64,000 nucleotides of DNA from Acinetobacter sp. ANC 4805 (GCF_022549495.1 NZ_JAKZGD010000001.1:434001-498000), one strand, 5' to 3'. Shown: positions 9,391 to 18,018, counted from the stretch's first letter. The notes: generated from the letters alone by a model not told the origin. A program made the numbers and translations.

Positions 9391-9897
9391 ATGAAGAAAT
9401 TATTGATCTTGGGGACATTATTATTCAGTACTCATGTTTTTGCTGATGATGTAAAACAGAAAGAAGCGATTGCTCAGAAATTGGTATCTGTTGATGGGAC
9501 AGAACAAGGTTTACAGAACACAGATAAAATGATTTTAGAGCAAATTCGGATGCGTTTGCCGAAAGATATGCCTGAAAATTTTTATGCAGATTTAACTAAA
9601 AATTTAAATAGTGAACAGCGTAAGCAATTTATTATTCAGCGTTATGTTGAAACATTTAGTCAAAAAGAATTACAGTCTGCTTTAACCTTTTATCAGTCGA
9701 TTGAAGGTCAGGCATGGGCAAAGAAAGCCAGCGAAATTGGTAATGAGGTTGCTCATTTCACCACACAAAATGCACGTACGGCTTTAAATACAACAATGCA
9801 ACAACATATTGATAATCCAACTGTCAAGCAATTGATGGCTCGAATGAATCCAGCTGCTGTACCAGCTCAGCCTATGGAAAAGACTGAACAAAAATAA
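9391..9897 (+). CDS. Exported DUF2059 domain protein
   Basis: The 168-residue protein starts with a clear Sec signal peptide (MKKLLILGTLLFSTHVFADD, cleavage probably after FA). The C-terminal half has the DUF2059 pattern YVETFSQKELQSALTFYQS followed by IEGQAWAKKASEI. The function of DUF2059 is unknown; members are small helical periplasmic proteins. A second, more divergent DUF2059 protein lies at 50107-50649 on the other strand. A GATAGC segment and no strong ribosome binding site precede the ATG. It shares a bidirectional terminator with the convergent acyl-CoA dehydrogenase. Confidence 0.82.
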   Translation: MKKLLILGTLLFSTHVFADDVKQKEAIAQKLVSVDGTEQGLQNTDKMILEQIRMRLPKDMPENFYADLTKNLNSEQRKQFIIQRYVETFSQKELQSALTFYQSIEGQAWAKKASEIGNEVAHFTTQNARTALNTTMQQHIDNPTVKQLMARMNPAAVPAQPMEKTEQK

Positions 9898-9900
9898 AGA

Positions 9901-9934
9901 ATAAGGGGATAGCAGAGTAATGCTATCCTCTTAT
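9901..9934. terminator. Bidirectional intrinsic terminator
   Basis: ATAAGGGGATAGCA (9901-9914) pairs with TGCTATCCTCTTAT (9921-9934) with a single G-U wobble, leaving a 6-base loop GAGTAA. It sits in the 49-base gap between two convergent genes. T-runs are short on both sides, so strength is uncertain. Confidence 0.7.
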
Positions 9935-9946
9935 GGATGATGAATA

Positions 9947-11119
9947 TTATAGCGTACGAGAAATCAATTCTTTCATGATCTCGTTAGTGCCTGCATAGAT
10001 ACGATTGGCGCGGTTGTCGATATAGGCACGTGCAATCGGATATTCCAGCATGTAGCCATAGCCACCATGTAATTGTAAGCAATCATCTACAACTTTTGAG
10101 AACATATCTGAGATTTTGTATTTAGCAGCTGCAGCAGCGTCGACACCTAAGCTTTCTTCTAATTGTAGTTCCATACAACGATCTAAATAAGTGCGGCAAA
10201 AGTCGATTTCTGTACGTAACTCAGCAAGTTTAAAACGTGTATTTTGGAAAGTACTAATTGCTTTACCAAATGCTTTACGATCTTTGGTGTATTGAACAGT
10301 ATGCGCAAATGCTGCTTCTGCACCTGCTTGGCAAATAATCGCAACCAACATACGTTCCCATGCTAATTCTTTCATCAACATGATGAAGCCCATACCTTCC
10401 ATACCAAGTAGGTTTTCCTTAGGTACGCGCACATTGTCAAAGAACAATTCGCAAGTATCTTGTCCTTTCATTCCGATTTTATTTAAAGGTTTACCCTTAC
10501 TAAAACCAGCACGATCAGCTTCAACGATGATTAATGATAAATTTGCTGAGCCTTTTTCATTGTTGCCTGTTTTACAGACGACAATTGCCATGTCACATAA
10601 ATAACCATTGGTAATAAAGATTTTTGAACCATTAATCACATATTCATCACCATCAAGTACAGCTGTGGTGCGGACGGCTTGAAGGTCTGAACCTGTGCCC
10701 GGTTCAGTCATTGCAATTGCGGTCACGGTTTCACCTGTTGCCATTTTTGGCAACCAATGTTGCTTCTGTTCTTCATTACCAAAGTTATTGACATAATTGG
10801 CAACGATATCGGAATGTAATGAGAAACCTGTACTTGAGTCCATTGCATAAGCTTGTTCTTCAATGAGAATCATACTGTACAAACGGTCAACCCCAGAGCC
10901 ACCATATTGTTCTGGCATTGTGGTACAGAGTAAGCCTAGTTCACCTGCTTTGTTCCATAAATCACGATCAACATGTTGTTGTTTCTCATATTTTTCAATA
11001 TTTGGCACAACTTCTTTTTCATAGAATTTACGCACAGTTTCGCGAAATGCTTCATGATCAGAAGTAAATAGTTTACGTGGTAACATATTTGGAATTGGAC
11101 GAATTGCACCTGATTGCAT
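9947..11119 (-). CDS. Acyl-CoA dehydrogenase
   Basis: The 390-residue flavoprotein oxidises an acyl-CoA to the 2-enoyl-CoA and passes electrons to ETF. The family signatures are AMTEPGTGSDLQAVRTTA (FAD and substrate binding), INGSKIFITNG and the C-terminal QLHGGYGYMLEYP. The YAGTNEIMKELISR segment carries the glutamate in the catalytic position of short and medium-chain enzymes. Substrate chain length cannot be read from sequence; long-chain or branched acyl-CoA are both possible. It is monocistronic, divergent from sdhE and convergent with the DUF2059 gene. Confidence 0.9.
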   Translation of the reverse strand: MQSGAIRPIPNMLPRKLFTSDHEAFRETVRKFYEKEVVPNIEKYEKQQHVDRDLWNKAGELGLLCTTMPEQYGGSGVDRLYSMILIEEQAYAMDSSTGFSLHSDIVANYVNNFGNEEQKQHWLPKMATGETVTAIAMTEPGTGSDLQAVRTTAVLDGDEYVINGSKIFITNGYLCDMAIVVCKTGNNEKGSANLSLIIVEADRAGFSKGKPLNKIGMKGQDTCELFFDNVRVPKENLLGMEGMGFIMLMKELAWERMLVAIICQAGAEAAFAHTVQYTKDRKAFGKAISTFQNTRFKLAELRTEIDFCRTYLDRCMELQLEESLGVDAAAAAKYKISDMFSKVVDDCLQLHGGYGYMLEYPIARAYIDNRANRIYAGTNEIMKELISRTL

Positions 11120-11306
11120 TTGTTATTTTTTCCCTAGTCATTGGATTTAAACGATCATCATCACGATACAAGAAATCGAAAATAGTGAACAATGTGATCA
11201 ATGCTCAATTTGATTGATGTATTTGGTCACTTGAGAAAAAACGCTGCGAAGTTAATGGGGGATCGGGTACACTATGTGGGAAAATTGTTGCATAGTGGAA
11301 CAAATA

Positions 11307-11564
11307 ATGTCTGATGAAATAACGCTAGAAGAACGTAAGGTCATTTATCGCGCACGTCGCGGTTTAAAAGAAATTGATGTGTATTTTGATCCTTATGTTA
11401 AAAACCATTACCTCATCGCTAATGCTGCTGAAAAAGCGTTATTTGCTGAGTTGGTTGATCAAGAAGATCCAGACTTATTGGATTGGTTTATGGAAGTGGG
11501 TGAGCCACCTCGTGTTGAGATAAAAATTTTTATTTTAAAACTAAAACATTACGTCCATGGCTAA
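11307..11564 (+). CDS. sdhE: FAD assembly factor SdhE
   Basis: SdhE helps attach FAD covalently to the succinate dehydrogenase flavoprotein. With the start at 11307 the protein has 85 residues, as expected for this family (about 85-90). The RGxxE motif is at 18-22 (RGLKE), followed by VYFDPYVKNHY and the acidic EDPDLLDWFM segment, which are diagnostic. A frame-consistent upstream ATG at 11274 would add 11 residues unlike any SdhE and is rejected. It overlaps the next gene by 8 bases, as in the enterobacterial sdhE-ygfX pair. Confidence 0.9.
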   Translation: MSDEITLEERKVIYRARRGLKEIDVYFDPYVKNHYLIANAAEKALFAELVDQEDPDLLDWFMEVGEPPRVEIKIFILKLKHYVHG

Positions 11565-11946
11565 TCGTGTTTTTGAGTTGCAATACAGTCGATTTTCGTT
11601 CGTATTGCAACTTTTTATTTTTCTAGTCATTTTAAGTTTAACTTACCAATTACTGTCTTTGGCATTTTGGCTGCTTAGTCTTTTTATTATGGGGCTTACT
11701 TGGTCTTACTTTTTAAAACAGCCTTATATAAAGCATTTTGAATATTTAGATCAGCAAGACTGGTCATTCAGGTTTTCTGATCCATCTTTAGAAACTCAGC
11801 GTAGAAAAATTAGCAAAATAATTGATCATCAAGTCTATATCACACTCTATTTTTCTGATGCTCAGTATCAACCTCTCACGATTTGGTGGGATCAATTGCC
11901 ACTTCTACAGTGGAAAAACTTAAAATTACTGGTAAAACTAGTGTGA
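11557..11946 (+). CDS. YgfX/CptA-like inner membrane protein
   Basis: This 129-residue protein has two adjacent hydrophobic segments (about residues 15-50: FVLQLFIFLVILSLTYQL, FWLLSLFIMGLTW) and then a soluble C-terminal part ending QWKNLKLLVKLV. Size, topology and an 8-base overlap with sdhE match enterobacterial YgfX (CptA), which pairs with SdhE/CptB; a toxin role has been proposed there. The sequence itself is not strongly conserved, so the call leans on context. An alternative is an unrelated membrane partner of SdhE. Confidence 0.65.
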   Translation: MANRVFELQYSRFSFVLQLFIFLVILSLTYQLLSLAFWLLSLFIMGLTWSYFLKQPYIKHFEYLDQQDWSFRFSDPSLETQRRKISKIIDHQVYITLYFSDAQYQPLTIWWDQLPLLQWKNLKLLVKLV

Positions 11947-12156
11947 TTGTTTGACAATTCTACAATTGTATATAATTAATAAATAATTAAATTTCAATTA
12001 TTTATGTGCTTTAAAGGTTCATTGAGTTTAAATTGTTAGATTAAATACTCTAAAAATTCGTGAAAATCATGATTGTCAGACAATATGGCGGTCAAGCTAC
12101 ATTTATTTTCGTTAAAGTACAAACACCAACGTAAAGTGTGGTGGAGGTCCAAAGTA

Positions 12157-12363
12157 ATGGAAATTCCAACATGGTCGTTTCTGGTGATTGCAATCATTTT
12201 TGCAATTGTTATAGGAAGAGCAGGAACTTTACTCAGGGAACTTCTTGAATCACATCAATCAAAAGTTGTTGTGAACAAGAGAAAGAGATTGAAAGTGTCA
12301 TCAATATATCATACTCCCATGAATACTGATGGCGAACGCCAATCTAGTGTCTATCAAAAATAG
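12157..12363 (+). CDS. Tandem membrane microprotein, first copy (68 residues)
   Basis: I do not recognise a family. The start is ATG 12157, nine bases after GGAGG (12143-12147); an upstream in-frame TTG at 12073 would add 28 residues absent from the second copy. Residues 5-19 form one hydrophobic helix (TWSFLVIAIIFAIVI), followed by GRAGTLL. A basic tail of about 40 residues (KRKRLKV) follows that the second copy lacks. It matches the ORF at 12389-12490 at 20 of the first 26 residues. Length and shape resemble small stress-related or type I toxin membrane proteins, but no antitoxin is visible, so function stays open. Confidence 0.65.
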   Translation: MEIPTWSFLVIAIIFAIVIGRAGTLLRELLESHQSKVVVNKRKRLKVSSIYHTPMNTDGERQSSVYQK

Positions 12364-12367
12364 ACAC
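12347..12367 (+). other. Hairpin across the stop codon of the first microprotein
   Basis: GTGTCTAT (12347-12354) and ATAGACAC (12360-12367) are perfectly complementary around a 5-base loop (CAAAA). The TAG stop of the first microprotein (12361-12363) lies in the right arm. There is no T-run afterwards, so it is unlikely to terminate. It could insulate or regulate expression of the second copy, whose ribosome binding site begins 11 bases later. Confidence 0.55.
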
Positions 12368-12388
12368 GCAATGTTGTAGGAGGTCTCT

Positions 12389-12490
12389 ATGGAGATTTCA
12401 ATGTGGATGTTTCTAGTAATTGCGATTGTTATGGCAATCGTTGTAGGAAGAGCAGGAACATTACTCAAGGATTACTTTCAACATAATTAA
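12389..12490 (+). CDS. Tandem membrane microprotein, second copy (33 residues)
   Basis: The ORF is below usual gene-calling length, but AGGAGG (12378-12383) lies five bases before ATG, among the best ribosome binding sites in the window. Its product is a paralogue of the preceding ORF. The 33 residues are a short N-terminus (MEISMW), one hydrophobic helix (MFLVIAIVMAIVV), the identical GRAGTLL motif, and a short tail KDYFQHN. A terminator follows 33 bases later. The conserved helix and motif with diverged third positions suggest a maintained gene. Function is unknown; a single-pass inner membrane microprotein is the safe description. Confidence 0.68.
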   Translation: MEISMWMFLVIAIVMAIVVGRAGTLLKDYFQHN

Positions 12491-12523
12491 AAGATAAAGA
12501 GTTTCACGTTTTACCAGTTAATA

Positions 12524-12562
12524 AGTAGCATGTGCTGAACCGTCGCAATGCTACTTTTTTTT
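12524..12562 (+). terminator. Intrinsic terminator after the microprotein pair
   Basis: AGTAGCAT (12524-12531) pairs with ATGCTACT (12548-12555), closed by a 16-base loop, and runs into eight Ts (12555-12562). It ends the short transcription unit containing both microprotein genes. Confidence 0.82.
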
Positions 12563-12721
12563 GCCTAAAATTTTTGTATTTTCAACTCTCTGTCAATTCG
12601 TTTATCTGTGAATTGTGTCAAAATGCACATGTTAATTTAGAGCAATTACTCTTTAATTCAAGTATTGCATCTGATAAGGTACGTCTAAAAGGAAAAACAA
12701 ATTAATTAGAGGACAGGAAGA

Positions 12722-13795
12722 ATGTCTAAATTCCATAAAATGGGACAGGGTGTGGCGGTTGCGTTACTTACAACATCAATGTTATCAGGGTGTTCACAAG
12801 TCATTAAAACAGGGGCTAATATTGCATTAGGTTTTAGTGAAAATCATATTGTTCCACCGATTTTGGCAATGGATGATGCTGAAATGGTGTGTAACTCAGG
12901 GAATGCCTTAACTCCTGCTGTGATGTCAACCAAAGATATGGGTGCAGACCCGACACGTATGGCAGTACTACTATATACCTCTGCAGGTATCTGTGCTGAA
13001 AATAAAGCATTGGAAGCAGAATTACGCTATTTGCGTGCTTCTAAAGCAGGTCATGTATCTGAAGCTCAAGATGCGCGTGTTGAACAAAAGCGTTGGGCGG
13101 GTATCGCTGCTGAACGTCAATATGCAGGTTATCAACTTTTCGCTAACCGTTGGGAAGCAAAATATAAATATAAATTGGGCGACTCATGTCCAACGATGCG
13201 TAATGATTTAGACCAAACAGTTTATCTATTAGGGATGGTGAGTGGTTTACAAGCAATGACCAATGATATTAATTCTGGTGGTGCGGTGAACGTACCAAAA
13301 GATATTGCAGGTATTGTTGAGCGTGGTATGGCTTGCTTGGACAATGAAAAATTCTGGGGTGCGCCAATGGCGACTCGTGCTGTCATCTGGACTTTATTAC
13401 CAGGTGCAGGGGATGGTAAGCCTGAGCCGTATGCAACGATGAAAGAATCGATGCAAATTGGCGAGAAAAAAGGTGTTCGTTTATCACATGCATTATATGC
13501 CGTAGCTGCTCAAGCAAGTGGAGATGATGCAAAACTTCGTGATGCATTCCGCTCTTATGCTGCTGCAACGGGTGAAGATAAACCAGCAAATCCTCAATTT
13601 AGATTGATTGATAAAATGGCTGGTTTGATGGTACGAGGTATTGCTGATCGTTATTGGACGGAGAATACTGGCGTTCGTGCTGGCGATGAAGGTTTCACTT
13701 CTTTCTGGGATGACAAGCAAGAAAGTTCATCTGAATTAGATGAATTATTTGACGGTGGAGCTTCTGCACCAGCAGAAAATAAATCTGCTGAATAA
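12722..13795 (+). CDS. Lipoprotein, probable TRAP transporter T-component (TatT-like)
   Basis: The 357-residue protein has a lipoprotein signal peptide: residues 1-24 end in LSGC, so Cys24 is the lipidation site. The mature part is alpha-helical and alanine-rich, without catalytic motifs. I infer membership of the TatT family of TRAP-associated lipoproteins from helical character, length and the TRAP permease 0.8 kb downstream; the sequence match is from memory and not strong. The tail is acidic and low-complexity (SSSELDELFDGG). AGAGGACAGGAAG upstream is a good ribosome binding site. A terminator follows, so it is not necessarily cotranscribed with the permease. Confidence 0.6.
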   Translation: MSKFHKMGQGVAVALLTTSMLSGCSQVIKTGANIALGFSENHIVPPILAMDDAEMVCNSGNALTPAVMSTKDMGADPTRMAVLLYTSAGICAENKALEAELRYLRASKAGHVSEAQDARVEQKRWAGIAAERQYAGYQLFANRWEAKYKYKLGDSCPTMRNDLDQTVYLLGMVSGLQAMTNDINSGGAVNVPKDIAGIVERGMACLDNEKFWGAPMATRAVIWTLLPGAGDGKPEPYATMKESMQIGEKKGVRLSHALYAVAAQASGDDAKLRDAFRSYAAATGEDKPANPQFRLIDKMAGLMVRGIADRYWTENTGVRAGDEGFTSFWDDKQESSSELDELFDGGASAPAENKSAE

Positions 13796-13807
13796 TCTGA
13801 ATGAAAT

Positions 13808-13853
13808 GACCTTTTACCATCTTAGTGTTTAAATGTGTAAAAGGTCTTTTTTT
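13808..13853 (+). terminator. Intrinsic terminator after the lipoprotein gene
   Basis: GACCTTTTAC (13808-13817) pairs perfectly with GTAAAAGGTC (13837-13846), followed by seven Ts. The loop is 19 bases. An upstream start for the next gene (13833) would lie inside this structure, which supports starting it at 13869. Confidence 0.82.
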
Positions 13854-13868
13854 CATGAGGTGTACTCA

Positions 13869-14450
13869 ATGAATGATCAAATAAGGATGCGGAAAGTCAT
13901 TTTGATCGCTGTATGTGTTTCAATGTCAGCGTGTTTACAAGTCTTTCCTGATCATTTTATTTATTGGAAACCTGCTTTACTCACAGAGTTTTGGCGATTA
14001 TGGACAGCACATTGGGTTCATATGGGGTGGGTACATTTCTTCCTGAACATGTTGGCATTCGCATGTTTACCTTTCATTTTCCCTCATGTACGTAATTGGC
14101 ATCTGTGTGCTCTACTTTTAATTCTTCCTCTGTTTATCAGTCTCACCTTTTATTTTTATTTATCTTATATTGACACTTATGCTGGGCTTTCTGGTGTTTT
14201 GCATGGATTGTATGTTGCTGTCGGTCTTGTGTACTTGAAATACCCTAAAGAAAAAAAATTTGCTGTATTGGTTCTATCTCTGATCATTGCAAAATTGATA
14301 TGGGAAAATACCTTTGGTCAAACAAATACAGCTCAATTGATTGGTAGTCCAGTATTAACTGAAGCCCATTTAGTTGGTGCAATTGGTGGCTTATTATGCG
14401 GATTGGGCTATTTATTTTTTAGGCGCTTGCAAAGAGAACATATTAGTTGA
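13869..14450 (+). CDS. Rhombosortase-like rhomboid protease
   Basis: The protein is a small rhomboid-type intramembrane serine protease of 193 residues with about six membrane segments. HWVHMGWVHFFLN (48-60) matches the rhomboid His-rich motif. GLSGVLHG (106-113) holds the catalytic Ser108 and the SGxxHG pattern typical of rhombosortases. EAHLVGAIGG supplies the partner His167. Rhombosortases cleave GlyGly-CTERM tails of secreted proteins; no such substrate is encoded in this window. The start at 13869 is chosen because GAGG (13857-13860) precedes it and the longer form overlaps a terminator. An ordinary bacterial rhomboid is the alternative. Confidence 0.75.
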   Translation: MNDQIRMRKVILIAVCVSMSACLQVFPDHFIYWKPALLTEFWRLWTAHWVHMGWVHFFLNMLAFACLPFIFPHVRNWHLCALLLILPLFISLTFYFYLSYIDTYAGLSGVLHGLYVAVGLVYLKYPKEKKFAVLVLSLIIAKLIWENTFGQTNTAQLIGSPVLTEAHLVGAIGGLLCGLGYLFFRRLQREHIS

Positions 14451-14464
14451 TAAAAAAAACCAAC

Positions 14465-14492
14465 AAAAAAGTGATTGCAGTCATTCTTTTTT
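14465..14492 (+). terminator. Weak terminator-like hairpin after the rhomboid gene
   Basis: A6-GTGA and TCAT-TC-T6 flank a 6-base loop just after the rhomboid stop. The paired core is short and contains a wobble and a mismatch, so this is a tentative call. Confidence 0.35.
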
Positions 14493-14628
14493 AGGAAAGA
14501 TTGCTGCAAATTTAGGCGGTTAAAAGGGATTGGTTACGAAGAGGGTAAATTCACTTATCTATCAACCATGGACATCGCATGATTCAACATCTTTGGATGG
14601 GTGTTGATAACAATAAACTGGAATAGAC

Positions 14629-16833
14629 ATGCAAAATGATCAAGAGAAAAAGTCTGGATTAGCCCGACTGGGTTATATCTGGAATGATTGGATATCAACA
14701 TTCATCATTCTTGCTTTGTTGCTAATGACTTTGCTTATTGGTACTGGCGAGATGATTCACGGTCAAATGCTCCGTATGGGGGAGCGTTTGTACGGTGATG
14801 AAAAAATAGGAATGCAGTATTCGTTTTTACGAGCTGAACCTGAAAAACCATCTTGTGATCGACATCCTAATATTGAAGCACAAGTTCAAGAGCAGATGAA
14901 AGCAAATGCTGCTGATGAGTTTGCAAGTATGTTTGGTACAGCATCTGAATCAGATGTACGCGCTTCTTTATTAGCTGCACAACAACAGTGTGAAGAAAAA
15001 TATCAATTCTACGATAAAGCCATGAAACATTTGGATGCTCATCCAAGTATTCGTACTTATCGTCAAGTTGAAACCACTTTCTTTGGTATTTTTAAGTTAG
15101 GTTCTGAAAATCAGACTGTACTTTTACTGATCATGGTGTTGTTCACCTCTATCACAGCTTCTTTACGTTATCACCACATTGGTTTACGTGCACCTAAAAC
15201 GAAGATGGACTATCGTGTCTATTCAGCATTTATGGTTGTAGGTAATGCCTTACTGAGTTTATCGACAATTAGTCAGTATAACTCGTTGCTGAATTCTGGC
15301 GTAGAATTGACTTCAAAAACATTAGCGATTTCATGGTTATGGATAGCGCTTTTTGTCTCTTTAACCTTAATCAGCTTAGTACAATTATTCTTGATTCCTA
15401 AAACAGCACAACCTAAAGGTAATTTTGGTTTGGCTGTGTTGAGCGTACCATTGTATGCACAGATGTCACTGATCACGGGGATAATCTTTACTTTCTTCAT
15501 GGATTATCCAATGGGGCAAGGGATCTACTTGGGAATTATTGTTGAGTTCTCTGGTATTTTCTTAAACCTTGCATTGTTTATTTGGGCAGGTATGTTACTG
15601 ACCCAAACGCGTGTGATGGATTTATTCTTAAATATCCTGCGTCCGTGGAATCTAGCACCTGAAACTTTAACTTGGTTAATCTTAATTGCAGCGGCAATTC
15701 CAACAGCATATACAGGCGCTTCTGGTATTTTCGTTATTGCAGCAGGTGCAATCATTTATAAAGAGGTTTGGAACTCTGGTGCACGCCGTCAATATGCATT
15801 AGCTGTATCGGCAATGTCGGGTTCTTTAGGTGTGGTGATTCGTCCATGCTTACTTGTAATTTTGATTTCGATGCTCGATAGTCGTCATGTAACTTCTACT
15901 GAGTTATTTGACCATGGTATTTATGTCTTCTGGTTAACCGCATTTATTTTCCTTGGCGTTTCATTGATTCTTGCTGAAGAGAAATTCCGTGTAAACTCTC
16001 CGAAAGTTGCTGTTCCAGGAATGTTGCGTGCATGTGTACCTGTGATTCCATATGTGATCATTGGTTTCGCTGTTGTGATGTTCTATAAATTTGCTTTAGA
16101 TACATCGATCAATGAGTTTACAGCACCAATGATTTTACCGTTGGTGTTGATTGCAATGATTCTGTTTGACAAATTGTTTGCAGCAAGAGTTGCTCCAGCG
16201 GCTGTGGTCGATGTTAAACATGAAGCATTGGTTCGTGAACACGAGCAAAAATCAGATTTCTTAAAAACCCATGATCCTCATGGCAGTAAGAGTTTTGGTT
16301 TCGGTGGGGCTATACGTTTTGCAACCTCAGAAACAGTTGGTCATATCGGTGCATTGATTCTGCTTATGGCATTGTCTGCGAGTGTCGGTGGTCTGATTGA
16401 ACGTGCTGAAGTGGTTGAGTTATTACCAACACACTTGGGCAATATCTATATTTCACTAGCCTTCATTGCATTGTTACTTGCCATTATTGGTATGACGACT
16501 GATCCGTTTGGTGCGGTGATTCTGGTTGCTGCGACAGTTGCACCTGTGGCCTACGAGAATGGTATTCATCCGATCCACTTCTGGATGATCGTATTGGTTG
16601 CATTTGAATTTGGTTATGTAACACCACCTGTTGCATTGAACCATTTGCTGACGCGACTCTCCGTTGGGGATGAGGAAGTCTCGGCTGCCGATAAGGAAGC
16701 GAAAGAGAAATATACAAGTTTCTACTATCGTTATGAGCGTTGGTTATTGCCAATTATTGTATTATTCTCATCATTGGTGTTGGTGACTTATGCACCATAT
16801 ATCTTCCAAATGTTTGGTTGGTATAAGCACTAA
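14629..16833 (+). CDS. TRAP transporter fused DctQ-DctM permease
   Basis: At 734 residues this is a fusion of the small (DctQ) and large (DctM) TRAP permease subunits. An N-terminal helix (about 17-40) is followed by a periplasmic loop of about 110 residues with two cysteines (Cys59 and Cys125 region), unusual for DctQ. Then come four helices and the DctM part with many helices (PTAYTGASGIFVIAAGAIIYKE, split in the protein by a loop, and GMTTDPFGAVILVAATVAP). TRAP systems use a sodium gradient to import organic acids bound by a periplasmic P subunit. No P subunit gene is nearby; a TatT-like lipoprotein is. Substrate is unknown. Confidence 0.8.
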   Translation: MQNDQEKKSGLARLGYIWNDWISTFIILALLLMTLLIGTGEMIHGQMLRMGERLYGDEKIGMQYSFLRAEPEKPSCDRHPNIEAQVQEQMKANAADEFASMFGTASESDVRASLLAAQQQCEEKYQFYDKAMKHLDAHPSIRTYRQVETTFFGIFKLGSENQTVLLLIMVLFTSITASLRYHHIGLRAPKTKMDYRVYSAFMVVGNALLSLSTISQYNSLLNSGVELTSKTLAISWLWIALFVSLTLISLVQLFLIPKTAQPKGNFGLAVLSVPLYAQMSLITGIIFTFFMDYPMGQGIYLGIIVEFSGIFLNLALFIWAGMLLTQTRVMDLFLNILRPWNLAPETLTWLILIAAAIPTAYTGASGIFVIAAGAIIYKEVWNSGARRQYALAVSAMSGSLGVVIRPCLLVILISMLDSRHVTSTELFDHGIYVFWLTAFIFLGVSLILAEEKFRVNSPKVAVPGMLRACVPVIPYVIIGFAVVMFYKFALDTSINEFTAPMILPLVLIAMILFDKLFAARVAPAAVVDVKHEALVREHEQKSDFLKTHDPHGSKSFGFGGAIRFATSETVGHIGALILLMALSASVGGLIERAEVVELLPTHLGNIYISLAFIALLLAIIGMTTDPFGAVILVAATVAPVAYENGIHPIHFWMIVLVAFEFGYVTPPVALNHLLTRLSVGDEEVSAADKEAKEKYTSFYYRYERWLLPIIVLFSSLVLVTYAPYIFQMFGWYKH

Positions 16834-16846
16834 AAGTTGAAACAAG

Positions 16847-16870
16847 AAAAGCACCTTCGGGTGCTTTTTT
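16847..16870 (+). terminator. Intrinsic terminator after the TRAP permease
   Basis: AGCACC and GGTGCT form a 6-bp stem capped by the stable tetraloop TTCG (16856-16859), flanked by As on the left and six Ts on the right. This is a textbook terminator 13 bases after the stop. Confidence 0.9.
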
Positions 16871-16937
16871 AGTTTTAAGATGTAAAAATGCTTTGGACTT
16901 ATCCATGTTGATAAGTCACTTTTAAAGATCAAATATT

Positions 16938-17822
16938 TTAGGGTTGAATCATTTTCTTTTGACGTTGAGTCAACGGACTACACAAAATAATAGCCAATAA
17001 AATAAAGCAAAAACCAATCACACTATAAAAATCAGGCACTTCATTCCAAAGTAAGAAGCCCCAAACTCCTGCAAAAATAATCGCCATGTAATTCACAGGT
17101 GCAATTTGTCCTGCTGGGGCAAGTCGATAGGCGTGAGACATAAAAATTTGGCTGATATTGGCAAGAATACCCGCACTAATCAAAAAGATGAGTTCTTGTA
17201 GGTAATATGGTCGCCAAACCCAAAACATTGGAATAATGGAGAGTAATGAGCCAATAAAACAGAAATAAAATACGATCCGCTCAGGTGGTTCGGTTTTCGT
17301 CAGTGCACGTACAGTTACAAAAGCCATTGAAGCGAGTAGGCTGGAGGCGATTCCAACCACTGAAATCCAATTGAGTAAGCCTTGATCGGGTTTTGCAACA
17401 CAGAATACGCCAACAAACCCTAAAGCAGCCGCATAGAGCATTGATCTAGTTATTTTTTCTTTCAGAAATAACCATGCAATCAGTGGAATAAAAATAGGAG
17501 ATGAGTAAGTAAACACCATAGCATTGGATAATTTTAAATGAGCAATTGCATAAAAAAATCCATACATTGCGGCAAGTCCCACAATACTGCGCCATGTATG
17601 CATCCAAAGTTTTTCTGTTTTTACAAATCCCATACCTTGTTTAAAAATAAAAGGTAAAAATAGGATCAGCCCAACTACATTACGGAAAAAAACGATGGTG
17701 TAGTTATCAACAGTATGTGATGCATAACGAATACAGATGCCCATGACTGAAAAAAGGAGGGCAGAAGTCGTAAGACAACCAATCGCTAAAAAAAGATTGC
17801 GATTAGTTTGATGATCGTTCAT
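16938..17822 (-). CDS. DMT-superfamily transporter with two EamA domains
   Basis: The protein has 294 residues and ten predicted membrane helices arranged as two EamA repeats (about 10-145 and 155-285). FYAIAHLKLSNAMVFTYSSP in the first repeat and LAPAGQIAPVNYMAIIFAG in the second are typical positions. Members export or import small metabolites such as amino acids; some bacterial ones carry S-adenosylmethionine. The substrate cannot be read from sequence. It is a single-gene unit convergent with the TRAP permease. No regulatory site stands out in the 230 bases upstream. Confidence 0.85.
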   Translation of the reverse strand: MNDHQTNRNLFLAIGCLTTSALLFSVMGICIRYASHTVDNYTIVFFRNVVGLILFLPFIFKQGMGFVKTEKLWMHTWRSIVGLAAMYGFFYAIAHLKLSNAMVFTYSSPIFIPLIAWLFLKEKITRSMLYAAALGFVGVFCVAKPDQGLLNWISVVGIASSLLASMAFVTVRALTKTEPPERIVFYFCFIGSLLSIIPMFWVWRPYYLQELIFLISAGILANISQIFMSHAYRLAPAGQIAPVNYMAIIFAGVWGFLLWNEVPDFYSVIGFCFILLAIILCSPLTQRQKKMIQP

Positions 17823-18018
17823 ATCAGTTACAGGTCTGAGAGACTGAAGGTATTTTATGCTTGTCGGTGAATTAAGGGAATGTACTTTTCCATTGGGATC
17901 ATCCTATTTATTTAAGAGAATTGATGTACTCCCATTAAAATTTCTCTGGTTAGAAAATTGTGTCATTCACTTTAGAATACTGAATTTAAAATCAGAGAGT
18001 TTTCTCTTAATGTTGATC

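Noticed and set aside
11945-11976. Promoter before the microproteins (TTGACA and TATAAT)
   Set aside because: The two hexamers are only 14 bases apart, too close for sigma-70; I do not claim it as a promoter.
12073-12156. Upstream TTG extension of the first microprotein
   Set aside because: It adds 28 residues not found in the second copy and lacks a ribosome binding site, while GGAGG precedes ATG 12157.
14629-14800. A separate DctQ gene at the start of the TRAP permease
   Set aside because: The frame is continuous into DctM with no stop, so it is one fused gene.
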